A DNA stretch of 64,000 bases from Deltaproteobacteria bacterium (GTDB lineage: Bacteria > Myxococcota_A > Polyangia > Haliangiales > SHYZ01): contig JACQUZ010000088.1 in NCBI GenBank assembly GCA_016210055.1, positions 33,700-97,699 of the forward strand, in the 5' to 3' direction. Position numbers and translations under genes: made by a program. The notes beneath the pieces were generated by a model. The model was not told the DNA's origin and did not search any database. It saw only the letters and a list, made by a program, of their open reading frames with translations. Positions within the stretch are counted from its first letter, which is position 1, and each line of letters opens with the position of its first letter. Below are positions 17,382 through 26,175 of the stretch, one piece after another.

Positions 17382-18335
17382 ATGCTCAGGCGCTCCATCC
17401 TCCTTCTGGTGCTCACGATAGTCTTGGCTTGTCAGGGGCCGCCGACCACTTGGGCCGAGTACAGCGGACGCGGGCCAGATGGCTCCGCTCCGGGGCCACG
17501 AGTCGACGCTGGCAAGGCAGACGCGGGTGAGACGGTTCGTCCCTCGGTGCGGCCAGGATTGGTGTTGGACGACATCCACGTCGCGAGCATGTCGGAGGAG
17601 TTCCAGGTCCTCGGCCTCCTCGGCGAGTACCTGAACGAGCCACTGGCGCAGGGAATCAAGGACGGCTCGTACTTGGTCGCGTTGGATTTTCAGGGGATGG
17701 AGGATCCCTCTGGGCAGTCGGACGATGAGCGCATGTCCGTCGGCGTGTACCGCGTCGACGACTCGGACTCGAACCGAGGGGATAACTTCGATGCCGAAAG
17801 CCCAGAGACGTTCAAGCAGCGGTCGGCAGATCGCTTTCGTGACGCCCAGGTTCATGGTGGGGAGCTCGAGGCGGAAGGGCTCGATACTTTTGCCCTCCCT
17901 GGCTTCCGCGGGGTATCGGTCCCATTGAACAAGGTGAGCCTTTCTGGAACCCTCGTCCCGACGTCGTCTAGTGATGGCGTGCTCATGCTCCAGGACGGGC
18001 GGCTCACGGGCGGCATCCCGATCCGGCTCATTGCACTCGCCGGGCAGTTCATGGGTGATCAGGTGGAACTGCCGTTTCCATGCCGCGGCAAGACGGTGCT
18101 CGACAAGATCCTGCTCGGGTGTGGGCTGGGCTTTAGCTTCGCTCAGATCGTCGACATCGACGGCGACGGCGAAGAGCAGTTCTTCGACGAAGATGGGGAC
18201 GGAGCGATCGACGTCTGCGTGGACGGGGACGGGACGAGGATCAGGGGGACTCGTTGCGTGACTGACGAGCGCATCAAGGATGGGATCGAGATCACGATGG
18301 TGGTACACGGCGTTCGCGCGTACCTTGCACCCTAG
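17382..18335 (+). CDS. Hypothetical lipoprotein with Asp-rich calcium-binding-like loops
   Basis: ATG 17382 has GGAGG at 17372-17376. A signal peptide ends in lipobox VLAC, so Cys17 is probably lipidated (317 residues). No transmembrane segment or named domain. The C-terminal third has three consecutive D-x-D-G-D type loops (DIDGDGEE, DEDGDGAID, DGDGTR), which resemble dockerin or EF-hand-like calcium sites. A GD linker rich in Ala, Pro and Gly follows the lipid anchor. Possibly a surface or periplasmic binding protein (inference only). Confidence 0.75.
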   Translation: MLRRSILLLVLTIVLACQGPPTTWAEYSGRGPDGSAPGPRVDAGKADAGETVRPSVRPGLVLDDIHVASMSEEFQVLGLLGEYLNEPLAQGIKDGSYLVALDFQGMEDPSGQSDDERMSVGVYRVDDSDSNRGDNFDAESPETFKQRSADRFRDAQVHGGELEAEGLDTFALPGFRGVSVPLNKVSLSGTLVPTSSSDGVLMLQDGRLTGGIPIRLIALAGQFMGDQVELPFPCRGKTVLDKILLGCGLGFSFAQIVDIDGDGEEQFFDEDGDGAIDVCVDGDGTRIRGTRCVTDERIKDGIEITMVVHGVRAYLAP

Positions 18336-18366
18336 CGTTCCCGCGCCACTTCATCTGGGGTGGCCA

Positions 18367-18840
18367 ATGCGCATTCGCAAGATCCTTTGCCCGGTAGATT
18401 TCTCCGAGCCGGCGAGAGACGCTCTGCTGTTTGCGGCTGATCTGGCCCAGCAGTACGACGCGGAGCTGACGCTCCTCCACGTGTACCAGATCCCAGGGTA
18501 CGCGTTTCCCGAAGGGATCGTCCTGGCCGGCCCCGAGGTGATGGCGGAGCTCATGGTGCGAATCGACAAGGTGCTTGGGGAATGGAAGAGCGATGCCGAG
18601 GGGCACGGCGCCATGCGCGTGAGTACCCTGTCGGTCCAGGGCGCTCCGTGGAACGAGATCGTGCGGACCGCAAGGGAGCAAGGGTACGACCTGGTGGTGA
18701 TCGGCACCCATGGGAGGACGGGGCTCAAGCACGTCATCCTGGGCTCGGTCGCAGAGAAGGTCGTGCGGCGAGCCCCGTGTCCCGTGTTGACCGTGCGCCT
18801 GGCCTCCCACCTGGAAGCGCATGACAACGCAGGGCTTTGA
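18367..18840 (+). CDS. Universal stress protein (UspA family)
   Basis: 157 residues beginning MRIRKILCPVDFSE, the standard UspA first strand. The C-terminal GTHGRTGLKHVILGSV matches the ATP-binding G-x2-G-x9-G-S pattern, so a nucleotide-binding UspA is expected, and it ends PCPVLTV like most family members. The domain has the usual single-USP length. ATG 18367 is chosen because it starts exactly at the family N-terminus. It lies between a lipoprotein gene and glgC, on the same strand as both; no obvious terminator separates them. Confidence 0.93.
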   Translation: MRIRKILCPVDFSEPARDALLFAADLAQQYDAELTLLHVYQIPGYAFPEGIVLAGPEVMAELMVRIDKVLGEWKSDAEGHGAMRVSTLSVQGAPWNEIVRTAREQGYDLVVIGTHGRTGLKHVILGSVAEKVVRRAPCPVLTVRLASHLEAHDNAGL

Positions 18841-18901
18841 CGCGGCGAGCTGGCGTGTGTAAGGGCTTGCACGCGCAAGTCCTGCGCCTAGCTATTGGCG
18901 C

Positions 18902-20227
18902 ATGCGCCCGCGACCATCCGTCACCTACTTGCCACACCGGGGGCCTTCCCCGCACGTGCTGTCCATCGTCCTCGCCGGCGGGGAGGGGCGACGCCTGTAC
19001 CCTCTCACGGCCGAGCGTGCCAAGCCCGCCGTCCCGATTGGTGGGCGTTACCGGCTCGTCGACTTCGCGCTTTCAAACCTCGTCAACAGCGGCTTCCTGA
19101 AGATCAAGGTCCTCACCCAGTACAAGTCCGATTCGCTGAACACGCATATCGCCCGGGGCTGGCGCCTCCCGGCCATGCTGGATTTCTATGTCGAGGCCGT
19201 GCCGGCCCAGCAGCGTATCGGCAAGCAATGGTTCCAGGGTTCTGCCGACGCCATGCTCCAGTCACTGCACGTCATCACCGACGAGGATCCCGACTACGTG
19301 ACGATCTTTGGAGGAGACCACATGTACAAGATGGACGTGCGGCAACTCCTCGATTCACACCTGGAACGGGAGGCTGATGTCACGGTGGCGGCGGTCCGGA
19401 TCCCGGTCCATGAGGCGTCGGCTTTCGGCGTGCTGGCCATCGATGATCAGAATCGCATTGTGGACTTCGACGAGAAGCCCTCACGACCCAAGGAAATGCC
19501 CGGAAGGCCTGGTTGGTGCTTGGCCTCGATGGGGAACTACGTGTTTAGCAGCAACATCCTCATCGAGGAGCTCCTGCGAGATCACGAACGGGCCGACACG
19601 CAACATGATTTCGGCCGCGACATCCTGCCCAACATGGTGGGGAAGCGAAAGGTCTTTGCCTATGACTTCGCCCAGAACGAGATCCCGGCGCAGCCGGAGC
19701 ACGAGCGCGGGTACTGGCGGGACGTTGGTACGATCCTCTCGTACTGGCAGGCCAACATGGACTTGCTTGCGGTTTCGCCCACGTTCGACCTCTACAACCC
19801 GCGCTGGCCAATCCGCACCTTCACGAGGCCGCTTCCGCCGGCAAAGTTCGTGTTCGCCGACGAGGAGCATGCACGCATGGGGATAGCCACCGACTCCCTG
19901 GTGTGCGAGGGCTGCATCATCTCCGGCGGGCGCATCGACCGAACGATCCTAGGTGCCGCAGCGAGGATCAACAGCTTCGCGCACGTGGAGGAGTCGATCT
20001 TGTTCGACGGGGTTGAGGTGGGTCGTCACGCGCGCCTCCGCCGGGTCATCGTGGACAAGAACGTCGCCATTCCGCCGCACGCAGAAATCGGTTTCGATCC
20101 CGAGCGGGACTCGCGTCTCTATCACGTCCAGGACGGTATCGTCGTCATTCCCAAGGATTCGGTGATTCCGTCTCGCACCCCGGTGTATTTCACTGCTCCG
20201 TCGCAACCAGACCGGGAGCGCGCTTGA
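18902..20227 (+). CDS. glgC: Glucose-1-phosphate adenylyltransferase (ADP-glucose synthase)
   Basis: 441 residues. Converts ATP and glucose-1-phosphate to ADP-glucose. The nucleotidyltransferase signature AGGEGRRLYPLT, the PAVPIGGRYRLVDFALSN block, GSADA, FGGDHMYKMD and DFGRDILP, then a left-handed beta-helix C-terminus (CEGCIISGG, RRVIVDKN) are all present. ATG 18902 gives a 20-residue leader before the first strand; GTG 18956 is an alternative. Only three bases separate its stop from the GH57 gene, and the same operon ends in a TreT-type trehalose synthase, so the ADP-glucose may feed trehalose as well as glycogen. Confidence 0.95.
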   Translation: MRPRPSVTYLPHRGPSPHVLSIVLAGGEGRRLYPLTAERAKPAVPIGGRYRLVDFALSNLVNSGFLKIKVLTQYKSDSLNTHIARGWRLPAMLDFYVEAVPAQQRIGKQWFQGSADAMLQSLHVITDEDPDYVTIFGGDHMYKMDVRQLLDSHLEREADVTVAAVRIPVHEASAFGVLAIDDQNRIVDFDEKPSRPKEMPGRPGWCLASMGNYVFSSNILIEELLRDHERADTQHDFGRDILPNMVGKRKVFAYDFAQNEIPAQPEHERGYWRDVGTILSYWQANMDLLAVSPTFDLYNPRWPIRTFTRPLPPAKFVFADEEHARMGIATDSLVCEGCIISGGRIDRTILGAAARINSFAHVEESILFDGVEVGRHARLRRVIVDKNVAIPPHAEIGFDPERDSRLYHVQDGIVVIPKDSVIPSRTPVYFTAPSQPDRERA

Positions 20228-20230
20228 CGC

Positions 20231-22705
20231 ATGTCCGAGCGGTACATCGTCATCCACGGGCACTTCTACCAGCCGCCCCGTGAGAACCCTTGGATCGAGG
20301 AGACCGAGCTCCAGGACTCGGCGGCGCCGTATCACGACTGGAACGAGCGGATCATCGCGGAGTGCTACGGCCCCAATTCGGCCGCGCGAATCGTGGGAGC
20401 GTCGGGTGGCGTCATCGGCATCCTCAACAACTATGCGAAGATCTCGTTCAACGTAGGACCCACGCTCCTCGCCTGGCTGGAACGCTGGGCGCCGAGCACG
20501 TATCAGAAGATCCTCGAGGCGGACCGGGCCAGCATGAAGGAGCGAGGGGGACACGGCAATGCCATTGCCCAAGCCTATAACCACGTAATCCTCCCCTTGG
20601 CAACCAAGCGGGATGCGGTGACTGAGATTCGCTGGGGTATCGCCGATTTCAAGCGTCGCTTCGGTCGAATGCCCCAGGGAATGTGGCTCCCCGAGTGTGC
20701 GGTCGATGAGGGTACCTTGTGTCTCCTGTGCGACGAGGGGATTGCCTTCACCGTCTTGGGTCCCAAGCAGGCCAGGCGGTTCCGATCCATGTCCTCGTCG
20801 GATTGGCACCACGGCATCGACCCGCGGCGGGCGTACCTCTGCGAGCTTCCGGGCGGCCGATCGATCGTCCTGTTCTTCTACGACGCGGGCGTCGCGCACG
20901 ACATCGCGTTCGGACAGGCCCTGGCCGATCGCGACGCGCTCGTAGGGCGGCTCTTGTCGGCCTTTGGCGACGCCGGGACGAGCCCAGGCGCGGGACCTTG
21001 GCTGGTAAATGTGGCCACCGACGGTGAGACATTCGGTCACCACCGTCCGTTCGGCGACATGGTGCTCGCAGCCGCCATCGAGCGCCTGGAACGAGAGCAT
21101 CACGCAACGCTCACCAACTACGCTCAGTTCCTGGCACTCAATCCACCGACCCACGCCGTCGATCTCGTCACTCCTTCGTCCTGGTCGTGCGCGCATGGTC
21201 TGGGACGGTGGCGCGACGACTGCGGATGCGTCACCAACGCGCGACTTGGATGGCATCAGAGGTGGCGACGTCCGCTCCGTGACGCCCTCGATGACCTGAG
21301 CGAACGGCTCGCAGAGCTCTTCGCTCGGTGCGCGGCGCCGCTCCTCGCGAGCCCCTGGGAGGCGCGTGATGCATACATCCGGGTGATCTTGGATCGCTCC
21401 CCCGGGGCCGTGGACTCATTCCTCGACGAGCACTCGACCAGGCCGCTCCTCGAGCACGAGCGAGTGATCGTGCTCAAGCTCCTCGAGATGCAGCGGCATG
21501 CGCTGCTCATGTACACTTCGTGCGGCTGGTTCTTCGGGGAGCTCTCGGGACCAGAAGGCGTCCAAAACCTGAAGTACGCAGCGCGTGCCATCCAGCTTGC
21601 CAGGGAGATCGATGGGACGAACCTCGAGGCTTCCTTTCGAGCCGCCCTCGCCAGGGCACCCTCGAACATCTTAGATGGGCAACGTCCGATGGATGGGCGG
21701 CGAGTGCTCGACCAGTGGGTCAGGCCTTCGGTCGTGAACCTGGGACGGGTGGTAGCGCACTACGCCATTTCGTCGCTGTTCGAGCACTACCCGCGGCGCG
21801 GCCGGATTTTCTGCTACCTCTATGAAGCGGACGACTGGGCGCGCAAGTCCCGTGGGCCCACCACGCTGGCGATCGGTCGCGTGCGCCTGTCGTCGGAGAT
21901 CACCCGCGAGGCCACCCATGCCTCGTTTGCCGCGCTCCATTTCGGCGGCCACGACGTGCGCTGTGCCATCATGAGTCTCTCCGACCTGCCGATCTACGAG
22001 GACTTGAAATCCGATCTCCTCGCCCTATTCGAGCGGCGATCGATTGGAGACGTGGTGCGCGCGATTGACAGGCACTTCGCCGGACGCGACTACGCGCTGT
22101 CGGACCTGTTCCTCGACGAGCGACGCAAGATCTTGCGGGTGCTCGTCGCTGACATCTTGGCCCGACATCATTCACAGCTGTTCGAGGCGTTTGAAGAAAA
22201 CCGACCTCTCCTCCGCTTCCTCGTCGAAGCCGATACACCGGTGCCGGGGCCTCTGCGGGCGGCAGCCGACTACGCCCTGTCCATGCGCCAAGTCGAGCTC
22301 TTGGCCGAGGCCCGGCTTGGCTCGTCTCGCTTCGAAGCCGCGCGGTCCGAGCTGGTTCACCTCAAAGAGGAGGCGCGCGCCCTCGGCGTTTCCCTTGACC
22401 TCACAGAGGCAAAACGAATTCTCGAGGCCCGCATCCTCGACGAGGCCAGGTCCCTTTCGACCTCGCCCCGGCGCGAAACTGCGAGGGCCTTGCATTCGTA
22501 TCTCGAGATGGCAGAGGAGCTGGGACTTGCCCCGAACCTCTGGGAAGTCCAAAACCACTATTGGACCCTTGCCCTAGACGGATCGCGGCAGCCCGACCTT
22601 GACGTGGATCTGCTCTTTCGCCTCGGGTGCAAGCTTGGTTTCGACGAAGAAGGGCTCGAGCATGCCTTGAGCGTCCCAGGGAAGCTTGTGCCAGGCGTGG
22701 CGTAG
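20231..22705 (+). CDS. Glycoside hydrolase family 57 protein with DUF3536-like C-terminus
   Basis: 824 residues. The N-terminal GH57 catalytic region starts YIVIHGHFYQPPRENPW and carries the expected nucleophile glutamate in GMWLPECAVD near 157 and the acid aspartate in VATDGETFGHH near 260. The remaining 500 helical residues match the DUF3536 extension found on large GH57 proteins. GH57 enzymes act on alpha-glucans (amylases, branching enzymes, 4-alpha-glucanotransferases); which activity applies cannot be told here. Its place between glgC and the trehalose synthase suggests it acts on the cell's own alpha-glucan, perhaps releasing glucose as acceptor (inference). No signal peptide, so cytoplasmic. 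Confidence 0.9.
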   Translation: MSERYIVIHGHFYQPPRENPWIEETELQDSAAPYHDWNERIIAECYGPNSAARIVGASGGVIGILNNYAKISFNVGPTLLAWLERWAPSTYQKILEADRASMKERGGHGNAIAQAYNHVILPLATKRDAVTEIRWGIADFKRRFGRMPQGMWLPECAVDEGTLCLLCDEGIAFTVLGPKQARRFRSMSSSDWHHGIDPRRAYLCELPGGRSIVLFFYDAGVAHDIAFGQALADRDALVGRLLSAFGDAGTSPGAGPWLVNVATDGETFGHHRPFGDMVLAAAIERLEREHHATLTNYAQFLALNPPTHAVDLVTPSSWSCAHGLGRWRDDCGCVTNARLGWHQRWRRPLRDALDDLSERLAELFARCAAPLLASPWEARDAYIRVILDRSPGAVDSFLDEHSTRPLLEHERVIVLKLLEMQRHALLMYTSCGWFFGELSGPEGVQNLKYAARAIQLAREIDGTNLEASFRAALARAPSNILDGQRPMDGRRVLDQWVRPSVVNLGRVVAHYAISSLFEHYPRRGRIFCYLYEADDWARKSRGPTTLAIGRVRLSSEITREATHASFAALHFGGHDVRCAIMSLSDLPIYEDLKSDLLALFERRSIGDVVRAIDRHFAGRDYALSDLFLDERRKILRVLVADILARHHSQLFEAFEENRPLLRFLVEADTPVPGPLRAAADYALSMRQVELLAEARLGSSRFEAARSELVHLKEEARALGVSLDLTEAKRILEARILDEARSLSTSPRRETARALHSYLEMAEELGLAPNLWEVQNHYWTLALDGSRQPDLDVDLLFRLGCKLGFDEEGLEHALSVPGKLVPGVA

Positions 22706-22721
22706 CCAGCGAGAGGGTGTG

Positions 22722-23387
22722 ATGCCGGAACCGTTCCTTTTTCGAAAAGTGCTCTACCTCGTTGAAGCGTCGGGAAAGCGCGCGCGCAACCTCGACGAGC
22801 TCCTCCGGTTGGTAACCGTGATTGACCCGTCGTCCGTGGGTTTCCACATGCACCGCGAGTTCATCACGTACAAGTTCGCTCACGCCGAGTATCCCAACGA
22901 CTTCGCGTACTGGGCCGCGCGAGTCCTCGGCGATGAAATCCTCGGGGAGCGGCTGGCCTACCTACGCGTGTTCAAGTATCCAACCCTGGCGGAGCTCTCG
23001 AGGGAGATCGCGGCGATCATCGCGCAGCACCTCATGGCGTATCCCGAGACAACCGCCGAGCGGGCTCCGAGAGGGAGGGAGTTCAACTTTTGCATGGCCC
23101 GGAAGTTCGTCATGGAGACCGGGCGGTCCGCCCGGAACCTCCCTGAGTTCACAGGTGCGATCGCCGAAATCGAAGCCTCGTCGCTCTACTACCACTTGTT
23201 CGAGACCCGATTTGGCGGCGGCGAGCCTGGGCGGCGCAATGACTTCGCGACGTGGGCGCTTCTCAGCCTAAAGCATCCGGCGCTCGCCGACAGGCTGGAC
23301 AGCATCGATCCGTACATGTTCAGCATCGAGCAGGCTCGTAGAGTGCTCCTGCGCATCTTGTCCGAGGCCCAGGCGGAGGGAGCGTGA
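22722..23387 (+). CDS. DUF5752-like protein
   Basis: 221 residues from ATG 22722, with GAGAGGG upstream. All-helical, with two similar halves: each contains a phrase of the type F-x-K/A-R-K-x-V/L-Y-x-x-E-x-S/T-G-x-R/S-A-R-N-L (FRKVLYLVEASGKRARNL and MARKFVMETGRSARNL), then a Y/F-H segment ending in DFA-x-W-A. The internal duplication is plain in the sequence. I believe this is the family named DUF5752, which often accompanies glycosyltransferase genes; that recollection is less certain than the repeat. It overlaps the downstream glycosyltransferase gene. Function unknown. Confidence 0.75.
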   Translation: MPEPFLFRKVLYLVEASGKRARNLDELLRLVTVIDPSSVGFHMHREFITYKFAHAEYPNDFAYWAARVLGDEILGERLAYLRVFKYPTLAELSREIAAIIAQHLMAYPETTAERAPRGREFNFCMARKFVMETGRSARNLPEFTGAIAEIEASSLYYHLFETRFGGGEPGRRNDFATWALLSLKHPALADRLDSIDPYMFSIEQARRVLLRILSEAQAEGA

Positions 23388-24631
23388 TGATGCAAGGGGA
23401 AAAGCTGGGGTTGGACTCATACCGGCAAGTGGTCGGCGACAGGGTCGTTGGGGAGCTGTACAGGCTGGCCGATCGGCTACGCGGATCGTCGGTGCAGCAC
23501 GTGAACTCAACGCGCGCTGGCGGTGGGGTCGCCGAGATCTTGGAGCGCCTGACGCCCCTGACCAATGAGCTCGAGATTCGCGCCCACTGGGATGTGATCG
23601 AGGGGGAAGATGAATTTTGGCGCGTGACCAAGATGTTCCACAACGCGATCCAAGGGGACGAGGTCGACTTCACGAGCGCCGACTTCGACACCTACATCAA
23701 GTGGAATCGCCTGAACTCCCAGAAGATCGACCTCTTTGGGGACTGCGTGTTCATCCATGATCCGCAGCCCGCCGCCCTCATCGAGCGTCGGAAGCCAGGA
23801 ACCAGGCAGCGATTCGTCTGGCGGTGCCATATCGACGCGTCCACGCCCATGCCGCGGGCTTGGCGGTTTCTCGAGCAGTTCGTCCGACGCTTCGACGCGT
23901 CCATCTTCAGCGCGCCGCAGTTCGCCCAGAGCCAGCTGCGAATCCCGCAGTTCCTGATCGCGCCCTCGATTGATCCCCTGTCGCCCAAGAACCGCCCGCT
24001 TTCCGCCGACCAGGTTGAGAGCGTGCTCGAGCGTTTTCACGTGGATCGGAGGCGCCCGATCCTCCTGCAGGTCTCTAGGTTCGACCGGTTCAAGGACCCG
24101 ATCGGTGTGATTCGTGCCTACCGCATGGTCAAGGAGACGAACGACTGCCAGCTTGTCCTTGCCGGCGGGAGTGCCACCGACGATCCCGACGGGGCAGCCG
24201 TCCTGGTCGAGGTTCAGGAGGAGGCGGTCGGAGACCCAGACATCCACGTGCTGGTTCTGCCACCGGACGCGCATTTCGAGATAAACGCCCTCCAGAGGGG
24301 CGCGTCCATCGTGCTCCAGAAGTCGCTCCGGGAGGGGTTTGGCCTGACGGTGAGTGAGGCGCTCTGGAAGGGGAAACCGGTGGTCGGTGGGGCTACGGGT
24401 GGAATTCCGCTCCAGATCCTCGACGGAGTGAACGGATACTTGGTGTACTCACCAGAGGGCGCTGCGTTCCGCATCCGCTACTTGCTCAACCATCCTGAAG
24501 TCGCCTCGGAGATGGGGAGAAGGGGCGTGGAGATGGTCCGCCAGAATTTCCTCCTGACACGCAACCTTCGGGAGTACCTGATGGTCATTCACGCCGCGCA
24601 AGAACCTAGGAGGGGGATCATCGAGCTCTGA
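23387..24631 (+). CDS. treT: Trehalose synthase of the TreT type (GT4 glycosyltransferase)
   Basis: About 414 residues, the usual TreT length. The N-terminal half has VQHVNSTRAGGGVAEIL and AHWDVIEGEDEF, hallmarks of trehalose glycosyltransferring synthases; the C-terminal half has the GT-B donor site with RFDRFKDP and the E-x7-E motif EGFGLTVSE. TreT joins NDP-glucose to glucose to make trehalose and can run backwards. GGAGG at 23375-23379 favours ATG 23387 (GTG 23384 also possible). With glgC three genes upstream supplying ADP-glucose, a two-step trehalose route is likely (inference). A hairpin follows the stop. Confidence 0.85.
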   Translation: MMQGEKLGLDSYRQVVGDRVVGELYRLADRLRGSSVQHVNSTRAGGGVAEILERLTPLTNELEIRAHWDVIEGEDEFWRVTKMFHNAIQGDEVDFTSADFDTYIKWNRLNSQKIDLFGDCVFIHDPQPAALIERRKPGTRQRFVWRCHIDASTPMPRAWRFLEQFVRRFDASIFSAPQFAQSQLRIPQFLIAPSIDPLSPKNRPLSADQVESVLERFHVDRRRPILLQVSRFDRFKDPIGVIRAYRMVKETNDCQLVLAGGSATDDPDGAAVLVEVQEEAVGDPDIHVLVLPPDAHFEINALQRGASIVLQKSLREGFGLTVSEALWKGKPVVGGATGGIPLQILDGVNGYLVYSPEGAAFRIRYLLNHPEVASEMGRRGVEMVRQNFLLTRNLREYLMVIHAAQEPRRGIIEL

Positions 24632-24636
24632 GCAAC

Positions 24637-24662
24637 CTCACCTGGCTTGTGAGCCAGGTGAG
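24637..24662 (+). terminator. Hairpin terminator after treT
   Basis: A perfect 11-base inverted repeat (CTCACCTGGCT / AGCCAGGTGAG) with a TGTG loop starts six bases after the treT stop codon. There is no T-run after it, so it may act with Rho or only stabilise the 3' end. It lies between convergent genes and could serve both directions. Confidence 0.6.
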
Positions 24663-24714
24663 AGTGTCTACGTACCGCTCGTGGATAGTTGAAGGCCCGA
24701 GGAGGCTCTGGAGG

Positions 24715-24969
24715 TCACGACTCGGCATACGTGCGGATTTGCTCGCGCACGCTCTCCTCGTTGATTCCCGTTCGGATATACTCCTGAAGGCAGTCGGCCA
24801 GCGTGATCATCATGTCCGAGACGCCGCGATCTTCGACCAGCTTTGCCAGAAGGGCCCGCGCCTCTCGGCTCTCGTCGTCTCGAAGGAATTCTCGTACCAG
24901 GTCGAGCGTCATGTCCCCTTTGAAGTCGAGAATTAGGTTGTCGATCAGGTATGCGATGAGTCGCTTCAC
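24715..24969 (-). CDS. Small acidic helical protein (84 residues), unknown
   Basis: GTG 24969 has GGAGG seven bases upstream. The product is fully helical and charged (MKRLIAYLIDNLILDFKGD at the start, Glu/Arg/Leu rich after), cytoplasmic, with no cysteines in the core and no named domain. Good start signals and a compact fold-like composition make it a real gene. It is divergent from the membrane protein gene at about 25 kb and convergent with treT. Confidence 0.7.
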   Translation of the reverse strand: MKRLIAYLIDNLILDFKGDMTLDLVREFLRDDESREARALLAKLVEDRGVSDMMITLADCLQEYIRTGINEESVREQIRTYAES

Positions 24970-24971
24970 CG

Positions 24972-25667
24972 TTGTCCTCCGGAGTGCTCCTCAGCAGGCG
25001 AGCGCATGTACTTGATAAACAAAGAACGGATGCCCCGCTTTTACACTGGATTTCCTTGCAAATCAACCTTTTTGCCGCGCTCGAGCAGGCGGCGGAAAAG
25101 GTTTCTCAAGGAGGTTTTCCCATCGTTTTAGGACTTCCTTTCGACTTCGCGTTAGGTCTCTTCTTTGCCGCCTGTGCCAAGGAGCGGGTGAGGCGCGACG
25201 GGGTGTTTTCGAAAACCCCTCTGGCACTCGTGTGCGCGCACGCTACCCTGGCACTCTTGCCACGTGCGCTCTACTTGTGCCTGGCCCATCCGGCATGGAG
25301 CGTGCTCTACCTGTGGGACCCATCTAGGTTGCCCCCGCTCGTCATGGTCCCTTTGGTGCTCCTGGATGCCGCCCTTCTTCTCGCGGGATATCTTCAAGGG
25401 GCGCGGCTCATTCGGAACGGGAAAACCAGCTGGGCGTGGGGCATCGTTGCGGGCGTCGCGTTTTTCCTCGCCTTGCTCGGGTATTTTCTTCGACACCGGA
25501 TCGTTCACTACGGGAGCCACGCACAGTTCCATTCAGGGCACGCCCTTCCTTTGGGCGACGTGAAGCTCGGGTACGTGCTCGTGGCCATCGCTGTCGGAGT
25601 GGTGGTTCACGTGGGTGTCGTCGGCTGGGAGCTCCAAAGAGACGCCAAGAGGGTGGCCGAGGTTTAG
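24972..25667 (+). CDS. Multi-spanning membrane protein, unknown; start uncertain
   Basis: Five hydrophobic segments (roughly 50-68, 80-102, 118-140, 150-168, 197-217 counting from the TTG at 24972), short loops and a charged C-terminus. No family recognised. The start is unclear: TTG 24972 overlaps the promoter region of the divergent gene; TTG 25056 is another choice; and a perfect AAGGAGG at 25108-25114 is followed at ideal spacing by ATC (25122), not a normal start, just before the first membrane segment. Probably an inner membrane protein. Confidence 0.6.
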   Translation: MSSGVLLSRRAHVLDKQRTDAPLLHWISLQINLFAALEQAAEKVSQGGFPIVLGLPFDFALGLFFAACAKERVRRDGVFSKTPLALVCAHATLALLPRALYLCLAHPAWSVLYLWDPSRLPPLVMVPLVLLDAALLLAGYLQGARLIRNGKTSWAWGIVAGVAFFLALLGYFLRHRIVHYGSHAQFHSGHALPLGDVKLGYVLVAIAVGVVVHVGVVGWELQRDAKRVAEV

Positions 25668-25698
25668 CGGATCTCGGGACCTCACTTCTTTGGCCGTA

Positions 25699-25728
25699 TT
25701 GACGCGGGGTAATGCGCTTTGCTAGCTT
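25699..25728 (+). promoter_or_regulatory. Possible sigma-70 promoter of the DUF4398/OmpA operon
   Basis: TTGACG at 25699-25704 and TAGCTT at 25723-25728, 18 bases apart, ten bases before the ATG at 25738. The -35 is good and the -10 poor. If used, the leader would be only a few bases. Confidence 0.25.
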
Positions 25729-25737
25729 GCGGCATTC

Positions 25738-26175
25738 ATGGATCGGACGGTCCCCATGCGAGGGAGCGGTTCCTGTTCCCGATTGTCATCGGCAGCCATA
25801 GTCCTGGCCAGCCTGATTGCGGCGGGTGGCTGCGGCCCCGTCGAGTACTTGCATCAGGTGACGCGCCGGGCGCAGACGGCCGTGTCGGCGGCCAAGTCGG
25901 CAGGAGCAGACCGCCACGCACCGTACGAGTACACGGCAGCGGCGGAATACCTCCACAAGGCGCGTGAAGAGGCTGGATACGCCGACTACCAAAGCGCGAT
26001 CCGATTCGGCCGCAAGGCGGAAGTGCTCGCGCTAAGAGCCGCGAAGATCGCCCTGGCAACCGCCGGGAGACAGCCACTGGAAGCAGGGGAGTCCCCAATC
26101 GATCCGAGCGAATCACCCGCAACGCCGACGAGTGATGACGGTCCCTCTGCGGACGGTGAGGGTAGGGACGAATGA
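25738..26175 (+). CDS. DUF4398-domain lipoprotein
   Basis: 145 residues. Signal peptide and lipobox-like AAGGC (Cys32 from ATG 25738; ATG 25756 would give Cys26). The mature part contains SAGADRHAPYEYTAAAEYLHKAREEAGYADYQ-type sequence characteristic of DUF4398, a short helical hairpin found in envelope proteins of Deltaproteobacteria, followed by a disordered Pro/Ser/Asp tail. It overlaps the next gene (OmpA type), whose N-terminal part carries a similar helical domain, so the two are likely partners at the outer membrane (inference). Confidence 0.85.
   Translation: MDRTVPMRGSGSCSRLSSAAIVLASLIAAGGCGPVEYLHQVTRRAQTAVSAAKSAGADRHAPYEYTAAAEYLHKAREEAGYADYQSAIRFGRKAEVLALRAAKIALATAGRQPLEAGESPIDPSESPATPTSDDGPSADGEGRDE

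Noticed and set aside
18867..18894. Possible promoter TTGCAC / TAGCTA before glgC
   Set aside because: Both boxes deviate from consensus and the spacing is 16; not above chance.
19949..21256. Minus-strand ORF of 435 codons antisense to glgC and the GH57 gene
   Set aside because: Antisense shadow of two clear enzymes, no domain and atypical composition.
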